Source: Rhizophagus sp. LPA8_4_AMF
Lineage: Eukaryota > Glomeromycota > Glomeromycetes > Glomerales > Glomeraceae
Assembly: GCA_021464525.1 (NCBI GenBank)
Contig: JADRCO010001054.1
Span: 1-23,075, forward strand
DNA: 23,075 nucleotides
Direction of reading: 5' to 3'
Below the pieces are notes generated by a model. The model saw only the letters and a list, made by a program, of their open reading frames with translations. It was not told the DNA's origin and did not search any database. Within the stretch, counting starts at the first letter, position 1. Every line of letters begins with the position of its first letter. The translations under genes were made by a program, and so were the position numbers. Positions 8,809 through 17,905 of the stretch are shown here, in pieces.

Positions 8809-9102
8809 CTAATAAAATATCATTAATATATCCTTTGCTTCTTTGATTTTATTATCTAATGCCTTTTTATACCAATAAATTGCTTTGTCATTATAAGTTC
8901 TAATACTTTAATAATAACAATATACTATATAATCTTGTGATAACTGCCAGGTAATTTCAAATACCGTTCCTTTACCATGCTGATAGCAATCTCATAAATT
9001 ATTTTGTACCATTATATTTTAATTCTCAACTGATTTCAAATACCATTCAAATGCTTTTTTTTATCTGTTGTTCCCTTACCATATTTATAATAAATTCCCA
9101 AA
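8809..9102 (-). pseudogene. decayed C-terminal remainder of Sel1 gene C
   Basis: Directly past the stop of gene C the minus strand still shows Sel1 sequence in shifting frames: AQNNLGIYYKYGKG just after the stop, then YCYQHGKG-like and FEWYLKS-like pieces, and finally AIYWYKKALDN and KEAKD near 8830-8890, the family's usual C-terminus. At least two frameshifts and in-frame stops separate these pieces. The present stop of gene C is therefore secondary and the ancestral protein was roughly 80-100 residues longer. Confidence 0.8.
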
Positions 9103-10704
9103 TTATTTTGTGCAATTAATTATATCTCCATTTTCTGCTGATTTTAAATACCATTCAAATGCTTTTGTTTCATTTTTATCTGTTCCAATACCATTTGCAA
9201 AACAATATCCTAAATTACATTGTGCACTACTGCATCCTGCAATGGCAGATTTTAAATACCATTCAAATGCTTTTGTTTCATTTTTATCTATTCCTTTACC
9301 ATGCTGGTAACAATCTCCTAAATTATTTTGAGCCATTATGTTTCCATTTTCTACTGATTTTAAATACCATTCGAATGCTTTTGTTTCATTTTTTTCTGTT
9401 CCTATACCATTTGCATAACAATATCCTAAATTGCGTTGTCCTTCAGGACATTCTGCATTAGCTGATTCAAAGTACCATTCAAATGCTTTTATTTCATCTT
9501 TATCTGTTCCTTTACCATACTGGTAACAATCTCCTAAATTATTTTGTGCCGTCTCATTTCCATTCTCAGCTGATTCTGAATACCATTCAAATGCTTTTAT
9601 TTCATCTTTATCTGTTCCTATACCATTTTCATAACAATATCCTAAATTACATTGTCCTTCAATACTTCCACCTTCGGCTGATTCTAAGTACCATTCAAAT
9701 GCCTTTGTTTCATCTTTATCTATTCCAATACCATTTTCATAACAATATCCTAAATAACATTGTCCTTCAACATTTCCACCCTCGGCTGATTTTAAGTACC
9801 ATTCAAATGCTTCTATTTCATTTTTCTCTGTTCCTATACCATTTTCATAACAATATCCTAAATTACATTGTCCTTCAACATTTTCACCTTCAGCCGATTT
9901 CAAGTACCATTCATATGCTTTTTTTTCATTTTTATATACTCCTTTACCATTTTCATAACAATATGCAATATAATTTTGTGCTAACGAGTTATTTGCTATT
10001 GCAAGTTTTAAATCCCTTTCAAACTCTTCCTTTTCATGTTTATTTAGTGTGTCTAGATATTTACTTTGTTCAGATTTTAAAAGCCAATCGAAGGCTTTTT
10101 TTTCATTTTTTTGTATCCCTAATCCATCCATATAACAAATCGCTAAATTATATTGCGCATCCGAATTACCATCTTTAGCTAGTTTTAAAAGCTTTATTAA
10201 TTCATTTTGATTACTATTTTCTGTACGATGATTATAATTAAAACCTTCTATATCTAAAATAATATCTTTATAATAGAATAATGATAATAAATATTTCCCA
10301 ATGATTATATTCTTATTTTTTAATGAATTAAATGAATCAACAATATTTATTTCAATTAAATGTAATTTATTAAAATCTTCATTTAAATTATCTTTTTCAA
10401 TTTCAATATTAATTGTCAATTGATATAATTCTACCGCTTTTTTTTTATCTAAATAATTTCCAATACCAAGTTGATAAAAAAATCCTATAATACTCGTAAA
10501 CCAAAATTTACTTTTTTTATGATTTTCCATTAATTCAAGAATTTTTTTTGAATCTTTATTATTTATTTCAAGATAATTTATTATCCATTCACTTAAAATA
10601 TCTTCAAAATTATTAAAATCTTTCATTTCAATAATTTTACGATAAAAATCTTTTATAATATTTTTTAAAAAATCTTTATCATCTTTAGATAAATTAGTAT
10701 TCAT
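9103..10704 (-). CDS. Sel1-repeat protein C (C-terminally truncated)
   Basis: A 533-residue protein of the same family as A and B. The N-terminal region (1-175) carries the degenerate unit WFTSIIGFFYQLGIG. Nine canonical Sel1 repeats follow at about 183-212, 242-272, 278-308, 314-344, 350-380, 386-416, 422-452, 458-488 and 494-524. Repeats 3-5 are nearly identical to one another (NLGYCYENGIGT-type), indicating recent internal repeat duplication. The protein ends abruptly with ENGDIINCTK: a frameshift after the ninth repeat replaces the usual next unit, and decayed family sequence continues to 8809. No signal peptide or membrane span is seen. The solenoid is still long enough to fold, so the gene may be functional without its tail. 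Plus-strand frames over the same bases are mirror images of the repeats. Confidence 0.85.
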   Translation of the reverse strand: MNTNLSKDDKDFLKNIIKDFYRKIIEMKDFNNFEDILSEWIINYLEINNKDSKKILELMENHKKSKFWFTSIIGFFYQLGIGNYLDKKKAVELYQLTINIEIEKDNLNEDFNKLHLIEINIVDSFNSLKNKNIIIGKYLLSLFYYKDIILDIEGFNYNHRTENSNQNELIKLLKLAKDGNSDAQYNLAICYMDGLGIQKNEKKAFDWLLKSEQSKYLDTLNKHEKEEFERDLKLAIANNSLAQNYIAYCYENGKGVYKNEKKAYEWYLKSAEGENVEGQCNLGYCYENGIGTEKNEIEAFEWYLKSAEGGNVEGQCYLGYCYENGIGIDKDETKAFEWYLESAEGGSIEGQCNLGYCYENGIGTDKDEIKAFEWYSESAENGNETAQNNLGDCYQYGKGTDKDEIKAFEWYFESANAECPEGQRNLGYCYANGIGTEKNETKAFEWYLKSVENGNIMAQNNLGDCYQHGKGIDKNETKAFEWYLKSAIAGCSSAQCNLGYCFANGIGTDKNETKAFEWYLKSAENGDIINCTK

Positions 10705-11825
10705 GTTGGTATTATTATCTAATAAATTTGACGACTTTAGTATTTAAAAAAAAAAAAAAAAATTAAAAAAAAATTTTTTAATTTTTTATTGATTTAAAAT
10801 TCTTAAAACGAAATACTGTACATAAAGAAAGTTCTGAAACTTTTGAAACTATAAGGATTGGTTAGTACAACATATGTGTCACCTCCTTAATTTTAAAACC
10901 TCTATTGTTGTAAAACCCTTTTATAAAACTGATCTGCATTCACAGGCTTTTAATTCAATTTTCCTTAACAGGATTTCCGATTGGCTTGCGTTTGACTAAA
11001 AAAAATTTTTCTACTGTATATAATTTCAGTCAGTGTTTATAGAACGTGATAAAATTCCGGCTGACATTAATTAAAATGCGTATACAAAGAAGATCTATTT
11101 ATAAATCTGAAAGAAATGCATCGACTATCTTTTTCTATATTAATTCTTATGTACCCTGCAGTGATCAAAATAAATACATCACCGCTTCCATTTATTGAGA
11201 AGTTGGTTGAAAAATAAAAAATTTATAAAGAAATTAAATGAAAATTTAAATGATGAATTCACGTGAAAATGTACAAAATAAAGATATGAATAATGATAAT
11301 GTTTTCCTATAAATATACATTAATATGATACGTAACATACTGCATAAAAAGCGCACGCGAAATTTTCAAAAAAATTCATATATTTTGGCATCCCATTATT
11401 TAAACCAAACAAATTATACTCAATTAAAAGCTCTATTTGAGTAGAATCTGATATAAGCTATTAAATTTTTTTTTTTTTTTTTTGTAAAGTTGTAACTCAT
11501 TGTGATTCAAATCAGGTAAAATTATACTAAAATAAAGCTTCAATTAACTAAGGTGATTCTAATGACATTAAAATAAAAATTATTATTGATAAGGAGTTAA
11601 AAAGGTCACATACTCTCAGCACCCTCTCAGATTTTTGAATAATAAAATTTGTCTAACTATAAAATAAATAATGATAAATTTTGTTGTTACTTAAAATTCT
11701 TTAAATTATGATATAAAATAAACAAATAAATAAAGTCATACCAAATTTTGCTTAGCTTTTACAATTTTTTTGAAACTTTACTACATGCCAAAACTTTAAA
11801 ACAAATAAACAATTACTTATTATAT
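10705..11825. other. long intergenic region upstream of the Sel1 cluster
   Basis: Begins with A/T homopolymers at 10746-10790 in the leader of gene C. It does not resemble the upstream regions of A and B. A T-run lies at 11465-11483. No gene, RNA or inverted-repeat element is recognised. Confidence 0.55.
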
Positions 11826-12109
11826 TTAATATACCAATAACACAAATAACATAAAGGTCTTGTCTGTACAACTTATCGGAACGTTAAACCATCGAACTTC
11901 GCGTTGTTTATTTGTATTAATGACGGTATTATTTATTTCAAAAGTAAAGGTTCCATCAGTCCGCACATGATAATCATTGAAATTATGCGTTGTGAAACAA
12001 GTATCACATTTTTCATAGAAAGTATAATACAATAAAACGTAAATTCTCAATTCTTTTTTTTTTTGACGAGAGATTGTCGGCGGTTTGAACGTAATTTATG
12101 TTGGGTCAT
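11826..12109 (-). pseudogene. small hypothetical gene, frame interrupted at an A-run
   Basis: The minus strand is open from 12050 down to the stop at 11826 (about 74 codons), with a soluble-looking stretch containing NDYHVRTDGTFTFEI and REVRWFNVP, four cysteines (Cys-x2-Cys in EKCDTCF) and a hydrophobic end (FMLFVLLVY). The frame has no good start. Just upstream, an ATG at 12107-12109 opens a basic peptide (MTQHKLRSNRRQSLV) in another frame, separated only by an 11-A homopolymer at 12054-12064. This looks like one small gene with a homopolymer length change, either a real mutation, programmed slippage, or a sequencing error. I do not recognise the family. Confidence 0.35.
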
Positions 12110-12340
12110 CTTGTCTCATTCGTAAAATAAGCCTCACTTCTACAGTTAAGTGAGTTAAAGGAGAAGAAAGGAATATTACAAAACGATTTTAAGTAGATAC
12201 AGTATATATGTTTATAACTAACTAAAAACGTGAGAAGAAAAGTAAGGGTAATAAAAATGACATTATTTCGCATATATCAACAAATGGATTAAATTAAAAT
12301 TACCTATTATAATCAAATTAATGGTCATATGAAAGAATTA

Positions 12341-12448
12341 TTATTTCATATGTTTGCGAATAACTTGCTTTGCAGTGCAATTTTGCATTGCTTCTTCAAT
12401 AAATTTCCAAGATATTTGCTGATTTGGATAAAGAGATTTTTCATCTTC
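12341..12448 (-). CDS. probable terminal exon of a Myb-like gene (partial)
   Basis: An exon-like stretch of 35 codons plus stop starts right after a good acceptor (TTTGTTTATAG, 12449-12459) and ends with TAA at 12341-12343. It encodes EDEKSLYPNQQ, then ISWKFIEEAMQNCTAKQVI and RKHMK. The spacing W-x2-I-x3-M-x-N-x-T-x2-Q resembles the second half of a SANT/Myb repeat (WxxIAxxMxxRTxxQCxxR). A weak candidate for the earlier part, containing KGPWNNLVNEVD, is visible near 12575-12610 but is closed by stops and no clean donor joins the two. The composition is less AT-rich than the flanks. It could be the 3' exon of a live gene whose first exons I cannot resolve, or a decayed copy. Confidence 0.35.
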   Translation of the reverse strand, partial: EDEKSLYPNQQISWKFIEEAMQNCTAKQVIRKHMK

Positions 12449-12945
12449 CTATAAACAAATGAAAATAAGTAAAGGTAATGAATATCAGCTATTGGCTGAT
12501 ATACTCGTGAAATTCTTACGTTTTATCATAAGAATGCGCAATATTATATTTCAATTTAACTCCTATCCACTTCATTTACAAGATTATTCCAAGGTCCTTT
12601 GGTAATTGTGGGTTATTGCTCATTTTTTAAACGCTTTATTATTTTTTAAATGTTTTACGCGCTTATTCACGTTTATATTAATATTTAATGAAGTGACTAG
12701 GAAGATAACTTTTACATACCGAAATAAATGTGCCATTTTACTGGGTACTTAATCCAAATACAGTATATCAATTGATATAATTTTATCTTATTCATTTTTT
12801 TTGGAACGAATAAATAAATAAAAATTTTAAATTTTAAAAAAAGATGTGTCCAACTTCTTTCCTGATTTTTTTTTCATTCAAAACATTCAAGTCTAAAAAT
12901 TGAGTTTTATTCGGATTCAAGCATGCTTGTTTTTGTTCCGGGTCA
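12449..12945. other. intergenic / possible intron region
   Basis: Apart from the weak Myb-like trace near 12575-12610 on the minus strand and a donor-like GGTATGT on the minus strand at 12714-12720, I see nothing that supports a gene. Confidence 0.4.
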
Positions 12946-13132
12946 TTTATTAAGGTAAGACCGTGATATCCATTGATGATCGTATATTTCTTGTAATTTA
13001 GTGTTTAAAGCCGATCTGAGTCAGTCATTGTTGGTTGACTAGTTGATTTAGTCAGCTGACTGTATAATTTATCAGCTTCAACAGTTATTGGTTAATCCAT
13101 TTTTTGTTTATTTAATGCAACTACGCTATTGT

Positions 13133-13272
13133 AATGAAAATTTTAATTGTTACGAAACAAAAAAAGTTCTTCCAAAAATATTTTTTTAAATAATTGGATA
13201 TTTTTAATGAAAATTTTAATGGTTATGAAACAAGAAGAATCTCTCAAAAAACATTTTAAAATAAAAAATTGG
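13133..13272. repeat. diverged 73-bp tandem duplication in the hAT 5' region
   Basis: Two head-to-tail units, each starting AATGAAAATTTTAATnGTTA and running through ACGAAACAA/ATGAAACAA to an AAATTGG/ATTGG end (13133-13205 and 13206-13272). It lies between the terminus and the transposase start. Confidence 0.6.
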
Positions 13273-13364
13273 CCGAATATTATATTGCTTAATTTATTTA
13301 TCATTTGTAAAAAATGTTGCGTTTTTATGCTTGAAAAAAATATAATAAATTGAAATTCATAGAA

Positions 13365-15362
13365 ATGAGTAGTAATCTTGATCCTCCAGAAAATGAACAG
13401 TTGATATCAGCCTTTCCTGATCATAATAAGGAGACTCCTACTACACCACATATCCAAGTTATTCCAGCAAAACGATCATCAGAAAGTTTGGTTTGGTCAT
13501 TTGTTCAAAAAAGAAGCCGATGTTGTCAAATACTAGTTGAAGATGATAATGGTATTAAGCATCAATGTAAATGGTCCCATAAAAATAAAACAAGCATAAC
13601 TAGTATTGCTAATCATTTAAGAACAAAGTATCGAATAATTGAAGGAAAGGCTGAAGAATCAGAAATTATTCTATTAGATACAGAAAATAAAGTGAAAATC
13701 AACGAATGACTTACTAGATTGGTTAGTAGATGATATGCAAGCTTTTCATGTAATTAATAACTCTAAATTTTGAAAATTGTTAATAGACTTGAATCACGCT
13801 ATCCCATTCCATGTAAAGTGAATCTATTAGTATTAAAGAAAACATTTACGTGAATTACTAGTAAATACTATGGATACTTTCTTTTTTACAACAGATTTAT
13901 GGACTCAAAATCATTTGCCTTATATTGGAATCACTATACATTGGATGACTTCAAATTTTGAAATCAAACAAGCATTACTTGCTATTAAAAATTTTAAATA
14001 TCCACATTTGGGTGATAGCATTGAAGATTGTTTACGTAAAGGATTTCAAAAATGGGATATTACATCAAAGTTACTTGGTGGGACAACTGATAATGATTCC
14101 TCAATGATCAAAGCAATGCGACAATTAGATACAAATCATATTCGTTGCGTTGCACATATCCGATAATGACGAAATAGAAGCTTCCCAAGAAGCTGAAGAA
14201 ACACAAAAAGTAGGTAAAATGAAGATGAAGCAGAAGCAGATAGAGAATTACAAGAAGAGGAAAACGAAATAAGAGGAAGAGGAAGAAGAAATACTAGGAG
14301 AAGAGGAAGAGGTCATGCAACTTACAATTAAAGACGGATTAAAAGATATTAAAAATTTAATTGATGCGGCAAAAAAATTGAATAGTTTTATAGCCAGCCA
14401 TGATATTTATTAAAAGAAACTTTTCTGGAAGTAAAATTAAAAAAAAATAGTTCAACAACAGAAACAAATAATCAAAATGTTTTAAATCCAATTACATCTG
14501 ATACTAATACACGTTGGAATAGTACCTTTTTTTTGTTGGAAAGACTAATTTATTTTCGTGATACAATTCCTGTATTAGCAAATAAGCTTACTTTAGATTC
14601 TAATAGAACTATTCGTACTGATAGTGAGCTCTTGAAGAAATTATTACTTAATACAGATGATTGGAAAGCATTAGAAGAATTAATATTATTACTTAGACCT
14701 TTTGTAGATGCAACAAATCTTACTTCAGGTAGCACATATCCAACTCTCTCATTATGGTATCCTACTTTATATTGTTTGAAAGAGTACTTAAAAAATATGA
14801 TGCAGAATATTACAAGCCAATCAATTATAATAGTATGTAATAATATCTTAACTTCTTTAAATAAGCGATGGGAAATTCCTCATTTATTAGGTTGTATTAC
14901 TAGCTTTTTAGACCCTAGGTTTAAATATTTGTTTTTTATCAACGAACCAAATTGAAGATACAAAACAAAATTTAAAACAACAAATTGAATTACTAGAAAC
15001 CTTCCATATCACAATCTATATCTCCAATTACACCTCCTTCTTACAATAATTCTATTTTTATAAATTTTTTTAATCAAAATATATCTTTGCAACAATCTAA
15101 TATATCCCCAATAGATACAGAAATTTCACTATACCTACAACTTCCTGCTCTTTCTGTAGTACCTATAAATCATCCTCAATATCATAATAATGATCCTTTA
15201 TTGTGGTGACGTGAAAGAAAAGTTACTTTTCCTTCTGAGCAGCTTTTTTCAGATGCAGGTAATATTATTACTAATAAAAGAAACCGTTTAAGTCCTAATA
15301 CTGTTCATGATCTCTTATTTTTAAAAGAAAATAATGATCTAGTTTCATTTTACTCAAAATAG
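13365..15362 (+). pseudogene. hAT transposase (BED finger, RNase H-like core, dimerisation region), inactivated
   Basis: The frame from the ATG at 13365 gives a BED-type zinc finger (SLVWSFVQKRSRCCQ through KHQCKWSHKNK and NHLRTKY) and stops at 13709. The RNase H-like core begins near 13870: FFTTDLWTQNHLPYIGITIH carries the first catalytic Asp, and GGTTDNDSSMIKAM (about 14080-14106) the second. RCVAHI follows and the frame ends at 14166. A Glu/Lys-rich low-complexity stretch (14170-14320) comes next. TRWNSTFFLLERL (about 14510-14545), DWKALEELILLLRPFVDAT and CITSFLDPRFKYL reach 14955. The C-terminal dimerisation part is visible near 15195-15360 (DPLLW, then FPSEQLFSDAGN, KRNRLSP and LLFLK), with part of the usual segment before PSE missing. 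At least four stops or frameshifts break it, so it is not autonomous. Confidence 0.85.
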
Positions 15363-15532
15363 AAACTTTAAAATATTTTAATGTAATAATATGAAGAAGC
15401 TATAATAAAAATATATATTTTTTTTTATCAAAAAATATTCGTAAAATGCATGCTCCCTGTAGATCTTAGTCAACTAACCTGACGACTTAGTCAATGACTT
15501 ATTAGATGACGACTTAAATCACTACTTGTATA

Positions 15533-16008
15533 CCCTAGTGATCAAGCCTATACCCGGATTATTGATGATGGTGAAATAGTAGTGTGTTAGAAAAGATTAT
15601 CTTTCTTAGAATGAACGAACATTGTAATAAAGGATGAGAATAATGAGTAGTAGTAATTTTAGTAACGATACATTAACGGAAACATCAAATATGAACATTT
15701 AATTTATATCATAAACTTACTTGTATGATATTGTATAAATTTTTTTATGGCTTGGCCGGCCAGGCCTTCGTTATAAGAAAATTCGTTAATATGATATGCA
15801 TGAAAATCTAGTATAACTTGGGAATTTGGTATATTGCGGTAAATTATATATATAATACTTGTATCCATCTATTAATTAACGTTACTGTGTTAAATTTTGG
15901 ATCCCCTTCATAATAAAAGCTTTTCGCAGTACCTTTCCCAATCTTTTTCCTATTGAGCTCACGAATTTCACATCACACTGTTTCAAACGCATTCCTCCTT
16001 CTCTTTAT
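15533..16008. other. intergenic region
   Basis: No gene seen. TGGCCGGCCA (about 15754-15763) is a 10-bp GC palindrome in a short GC island (GGCTTGGCCGGCCAGGCC). The rest is AT-rich. Confidence 0.5.
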
Positions 16009-16493
16009 TCAAATCCCAATTTTTTCAAAGGATGATGAATTGGACAATGGACTAGAAATTTCCGGATAAAGGGCTTCCATGTGATCGATTCGATCACTCT
16101 GAGATCCAAATTGACCTGTAGTCTTTGGGCAATTGCGTAACGTTAGAACCATTTCATTTCGGAGTGCTTCGATAGAGGCATTGAATTCAGATTTCATTCT
16201 CGAAATTCTGAAATATAATTGTAGGCTCCATCGATAGTATTAAGTTTTGTGATTATGTTATTGATCATCGTTAAAATTTTCTGCGTCTACGGAGTTACGT
16301 GAATTAATTTTTTCGATTTCTGCGATACTGAGTTCCGCATTGAAAGTAGATCCAATTTTGCAGAAAGTTCATTGGCGATTTATCATGTTCAAAAGAGCTT
16401 GTTGGAAAATTTTTTCTGATAGCATAAATCAAGAAATATGCACCAAAAAGAATCAAAAATAGAAATCGATGTAAAGCATTGGTTTGCAACATG
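16009..16493 (-). pseudogene. decayed gene for a single-pass membrane / coiled-coil protein
   Basis: The minus strand starts with ATG at 16491-16493 and a signal-anchor-like segment (residues 8-25, HRFLFLILFGAYFLIYAI) followed by basic residues, then polar sequence; the frame closes at 16304. Over 16270-16400 other frames carry coding-like text (IANELSAKLD in one, STFNAELSIAEIEKINSRNS in another). After a possible acceptor (TTATATTTCAG, about 16205-16215) the frame at 16009-16197 gives a charged helical stretch, MKSEFNASIEALRNEM, and a Ser-rich end. Together these suggest an N-terminal anchor plus coiled coil, but no combination of introns keeps one frame by eye. Either a decayed gene or one with unusual splicing. 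TATATAAAAAG on the minus strand near 16643-16653 could be its promoter. Confidence 0.35.
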
Positions 16494-17190
16494 AGTGCAG
16501 AATATTTTCAGTGTGAAAAATATATTAGTTAGATTAAACATCAAGTCAATTTTGCGTTGTTTTTTATTTAACTTTACGAATCAAATTATTAATTTTTTTT
16601 ATAGTGAGGTGTTTGCTTGTCAAAATAGTTCTGTGATTCTTTTTATATACGCTTCCATGGCAAGGAATTTGTATTTACTCATCGTTTGGAAGAGAGCTGG
16701 GAATATTTGTGGAAATAATATCATGTCTCTCTGAAAAAGAAATGTTATGATCTAGACTTGACGCCTGTACCTAAAGACGAAAAAAGTTAGCGCATTCTAA
16801 TAGCCCCATATCCTCACATGTGTTACCAAAGGTAACTGTTAATAATATTTTTCGTAAATGCTTTCGCCGTGAGGCCTTCGCAAGAGAAAAGTTCTTTATC
16901 AATAAAAAATTTTATTAAATAATCGTTTGACAGCTTTGCTATCCTTTAAACACAGTATGTTTGTTTAAGCAAACGTATATGCTATGAATAAACTACATTA
17001 TAAAGTTATTCCCATTTCTATTCACTTATTTCATTTGTGTCTAAAAAAAGAGAACTAGAATATCTCAGCAGTAAATCTCTTATGTAAGTATAGTGTATCG
17101 ATAAAGACGGTAGATTTTTTTTTCTGGCTCTTTTGTGTATACACGAAAGGTCTTTCCTTCGTTTGTGGCGCAGTTCAGTGTAAGAAAACT
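16494..17190. other. intergenic region
   Basis: Frames present here lack good starts and composition; I call no gene. GTTACCAAAGGTAAC (16824-16838) is a short inverted repeat that resembles GTTACCAGAGGTAAC at about 21216-21230. Confidence 0.5.
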
Positions 17191-17197
17191 CTGACCC

Positions 17198-17368
17198 CTC
17201 CAAATTTCTCCGGATTGTGACATATAAGGGGCGTGAAAAATAGGAATCAGAGCACTAAAAAAATGTTGCTGAGATACATATACTTTATGCGTTCTTGGCA
17301 GTCACGTGGTCGTGGCAGTTACCGGAGAAAAAGTCACGTGATTTATATAGACCCGGAGAAATTTGGAG
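17198..17368. mobile_element. 171-bp MITE-like element with 16-bp perfect terminal inverted repeats
   Basis: CTCCAAATTTCTCCGG at 17198-17213 is the exact reverse complement of CCGGAGAAATTTGGAG at 17353-17368. The interior is non-coding and holds two CACGTG-containing motifs. No target duplication is obvious. Confidence 0.7.
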
Positions 17369-17375
17369 TTGCTAT

Positions 17376-17462
17376 ATGAGTCGTGTAAGAACCTAATATG
17401 TATGATCCGATCTTGACATAAAATAAATAAATAAATAAATAAATAAATGAGTCGTGTAAGAA
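17376..17462 (+). mobile_element. 5'-truncated retroposon tail with 16-bp target-site duplication
   Basis: ATGAGTCGTGTAAGAA occurs perfectly at 17376-17391 and 17447-17462. Between the copies lie 55 bp: a short unique piece containing ATGATCCGATCTTGACATAA, then about six AAAT units. Direct repeats bracketing a 3' tail of simple A-rich repeats are the signature of target-primed insertion by a LINE or a SINE mobilised by one. Only the last part of the element was copied, so its family cannot be named. Confidence 0.75.
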
Positions 17463-17469
17463 ACAACTA

Positions 17470-17651
17470 CCCCAGCCGCACCGGCAAAATTTTGCACACA
17501 GGGCCGCATTACGGCGTTATGCACTAACACGTGAAATAGACAGTGACGAATAAATTATGACGAATATATAAAGTGAAACGCGGAGGTGATGAATTGGTGA
17601 TGAATTAGAAGCAATTACGTGACTGTGCAAAAATTGCCGGTGCGGCTGGGG
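17470..17651. mobile_element. 182-bp MITE-like element with ~28-bp terminal inverted repeats
   Basis: The left end CCCCAGCCGCACCGGCAAAA followed by TTTTGCAC mirrors the right end GTGCAAAAATTGCCGGTGCG followed by GCTGGGG (17625-17651), differing mainly by indels in the A/T run. The interior is non-coding. It lies 7 bp from the second copy of the retroposon target repeat. Flanks read ACTA and AAAC, so no firm target duplication. Confidence 0.75.
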
Positions 17652-17905
17652 AAACTTCGATGAATTTTGTATAATGCAGGTAAAAAAATTTCAGATTCAG
17701 ATTTACAAGAATATTTATTCGCAAAATTAGCGCAAAATTAGCCTTTCTGAGAATAAAATCATCAGGAGATAAATTTTATACCCCTATACGGTTATACCCC
17801 TATTTCTACCCCCACGATTTGCAAAAAAATACTTTTAATGAATAGAATTGAGATACACTGATCAATTGCTACCTAATATGTAATAGTTTTATGACTGTTC
17901 TAGTA

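Larger units (their letters stand above)
12950..15532 (+). mobile_element. broken hAT-superfamily DNA transposon
   Basis: Surrounds the hAT transposase remnant at 13365-15362. Subterminal clusters of TTGACTA/TAGTCAA motifs lie at both sides (about 13018-13068 and 15465-15505) in inverted arrangement, typical of hAT transposase-binding regions. The right end is probably at 15532: read inward on the minus strand it starts TAGGGTATACAAG, a hAT-like terminus. The left terminus is decayed and placed only approximately; no 8-bp target duplication could be matched. Confidence 0.65.

Noticed and set aside
9068-10178. Plus-strand open frames rich in Leu/Phe/His (for example 9159-9461 and 9483-10178)
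   Set aside because: They are antisense images of the Sel1 repeats of gene C; their repetitive text simply mirrors the 36-residue modules.
11151-11178. Possible second hAT end (TACCCTGCAGTGATCAA) resembling the right end at 15525-15540
   Set aside because: Short similarity only, with no subterminal motifs or transposase sequence nearby.
13147-13353. Plus-strand 68-codon frame just before the hAT transposase
   Set aside because: No ATG at its start, Lys/Asn/Ile-rich AT-driven composition, and it lies over the 73-bp tandem duplication.
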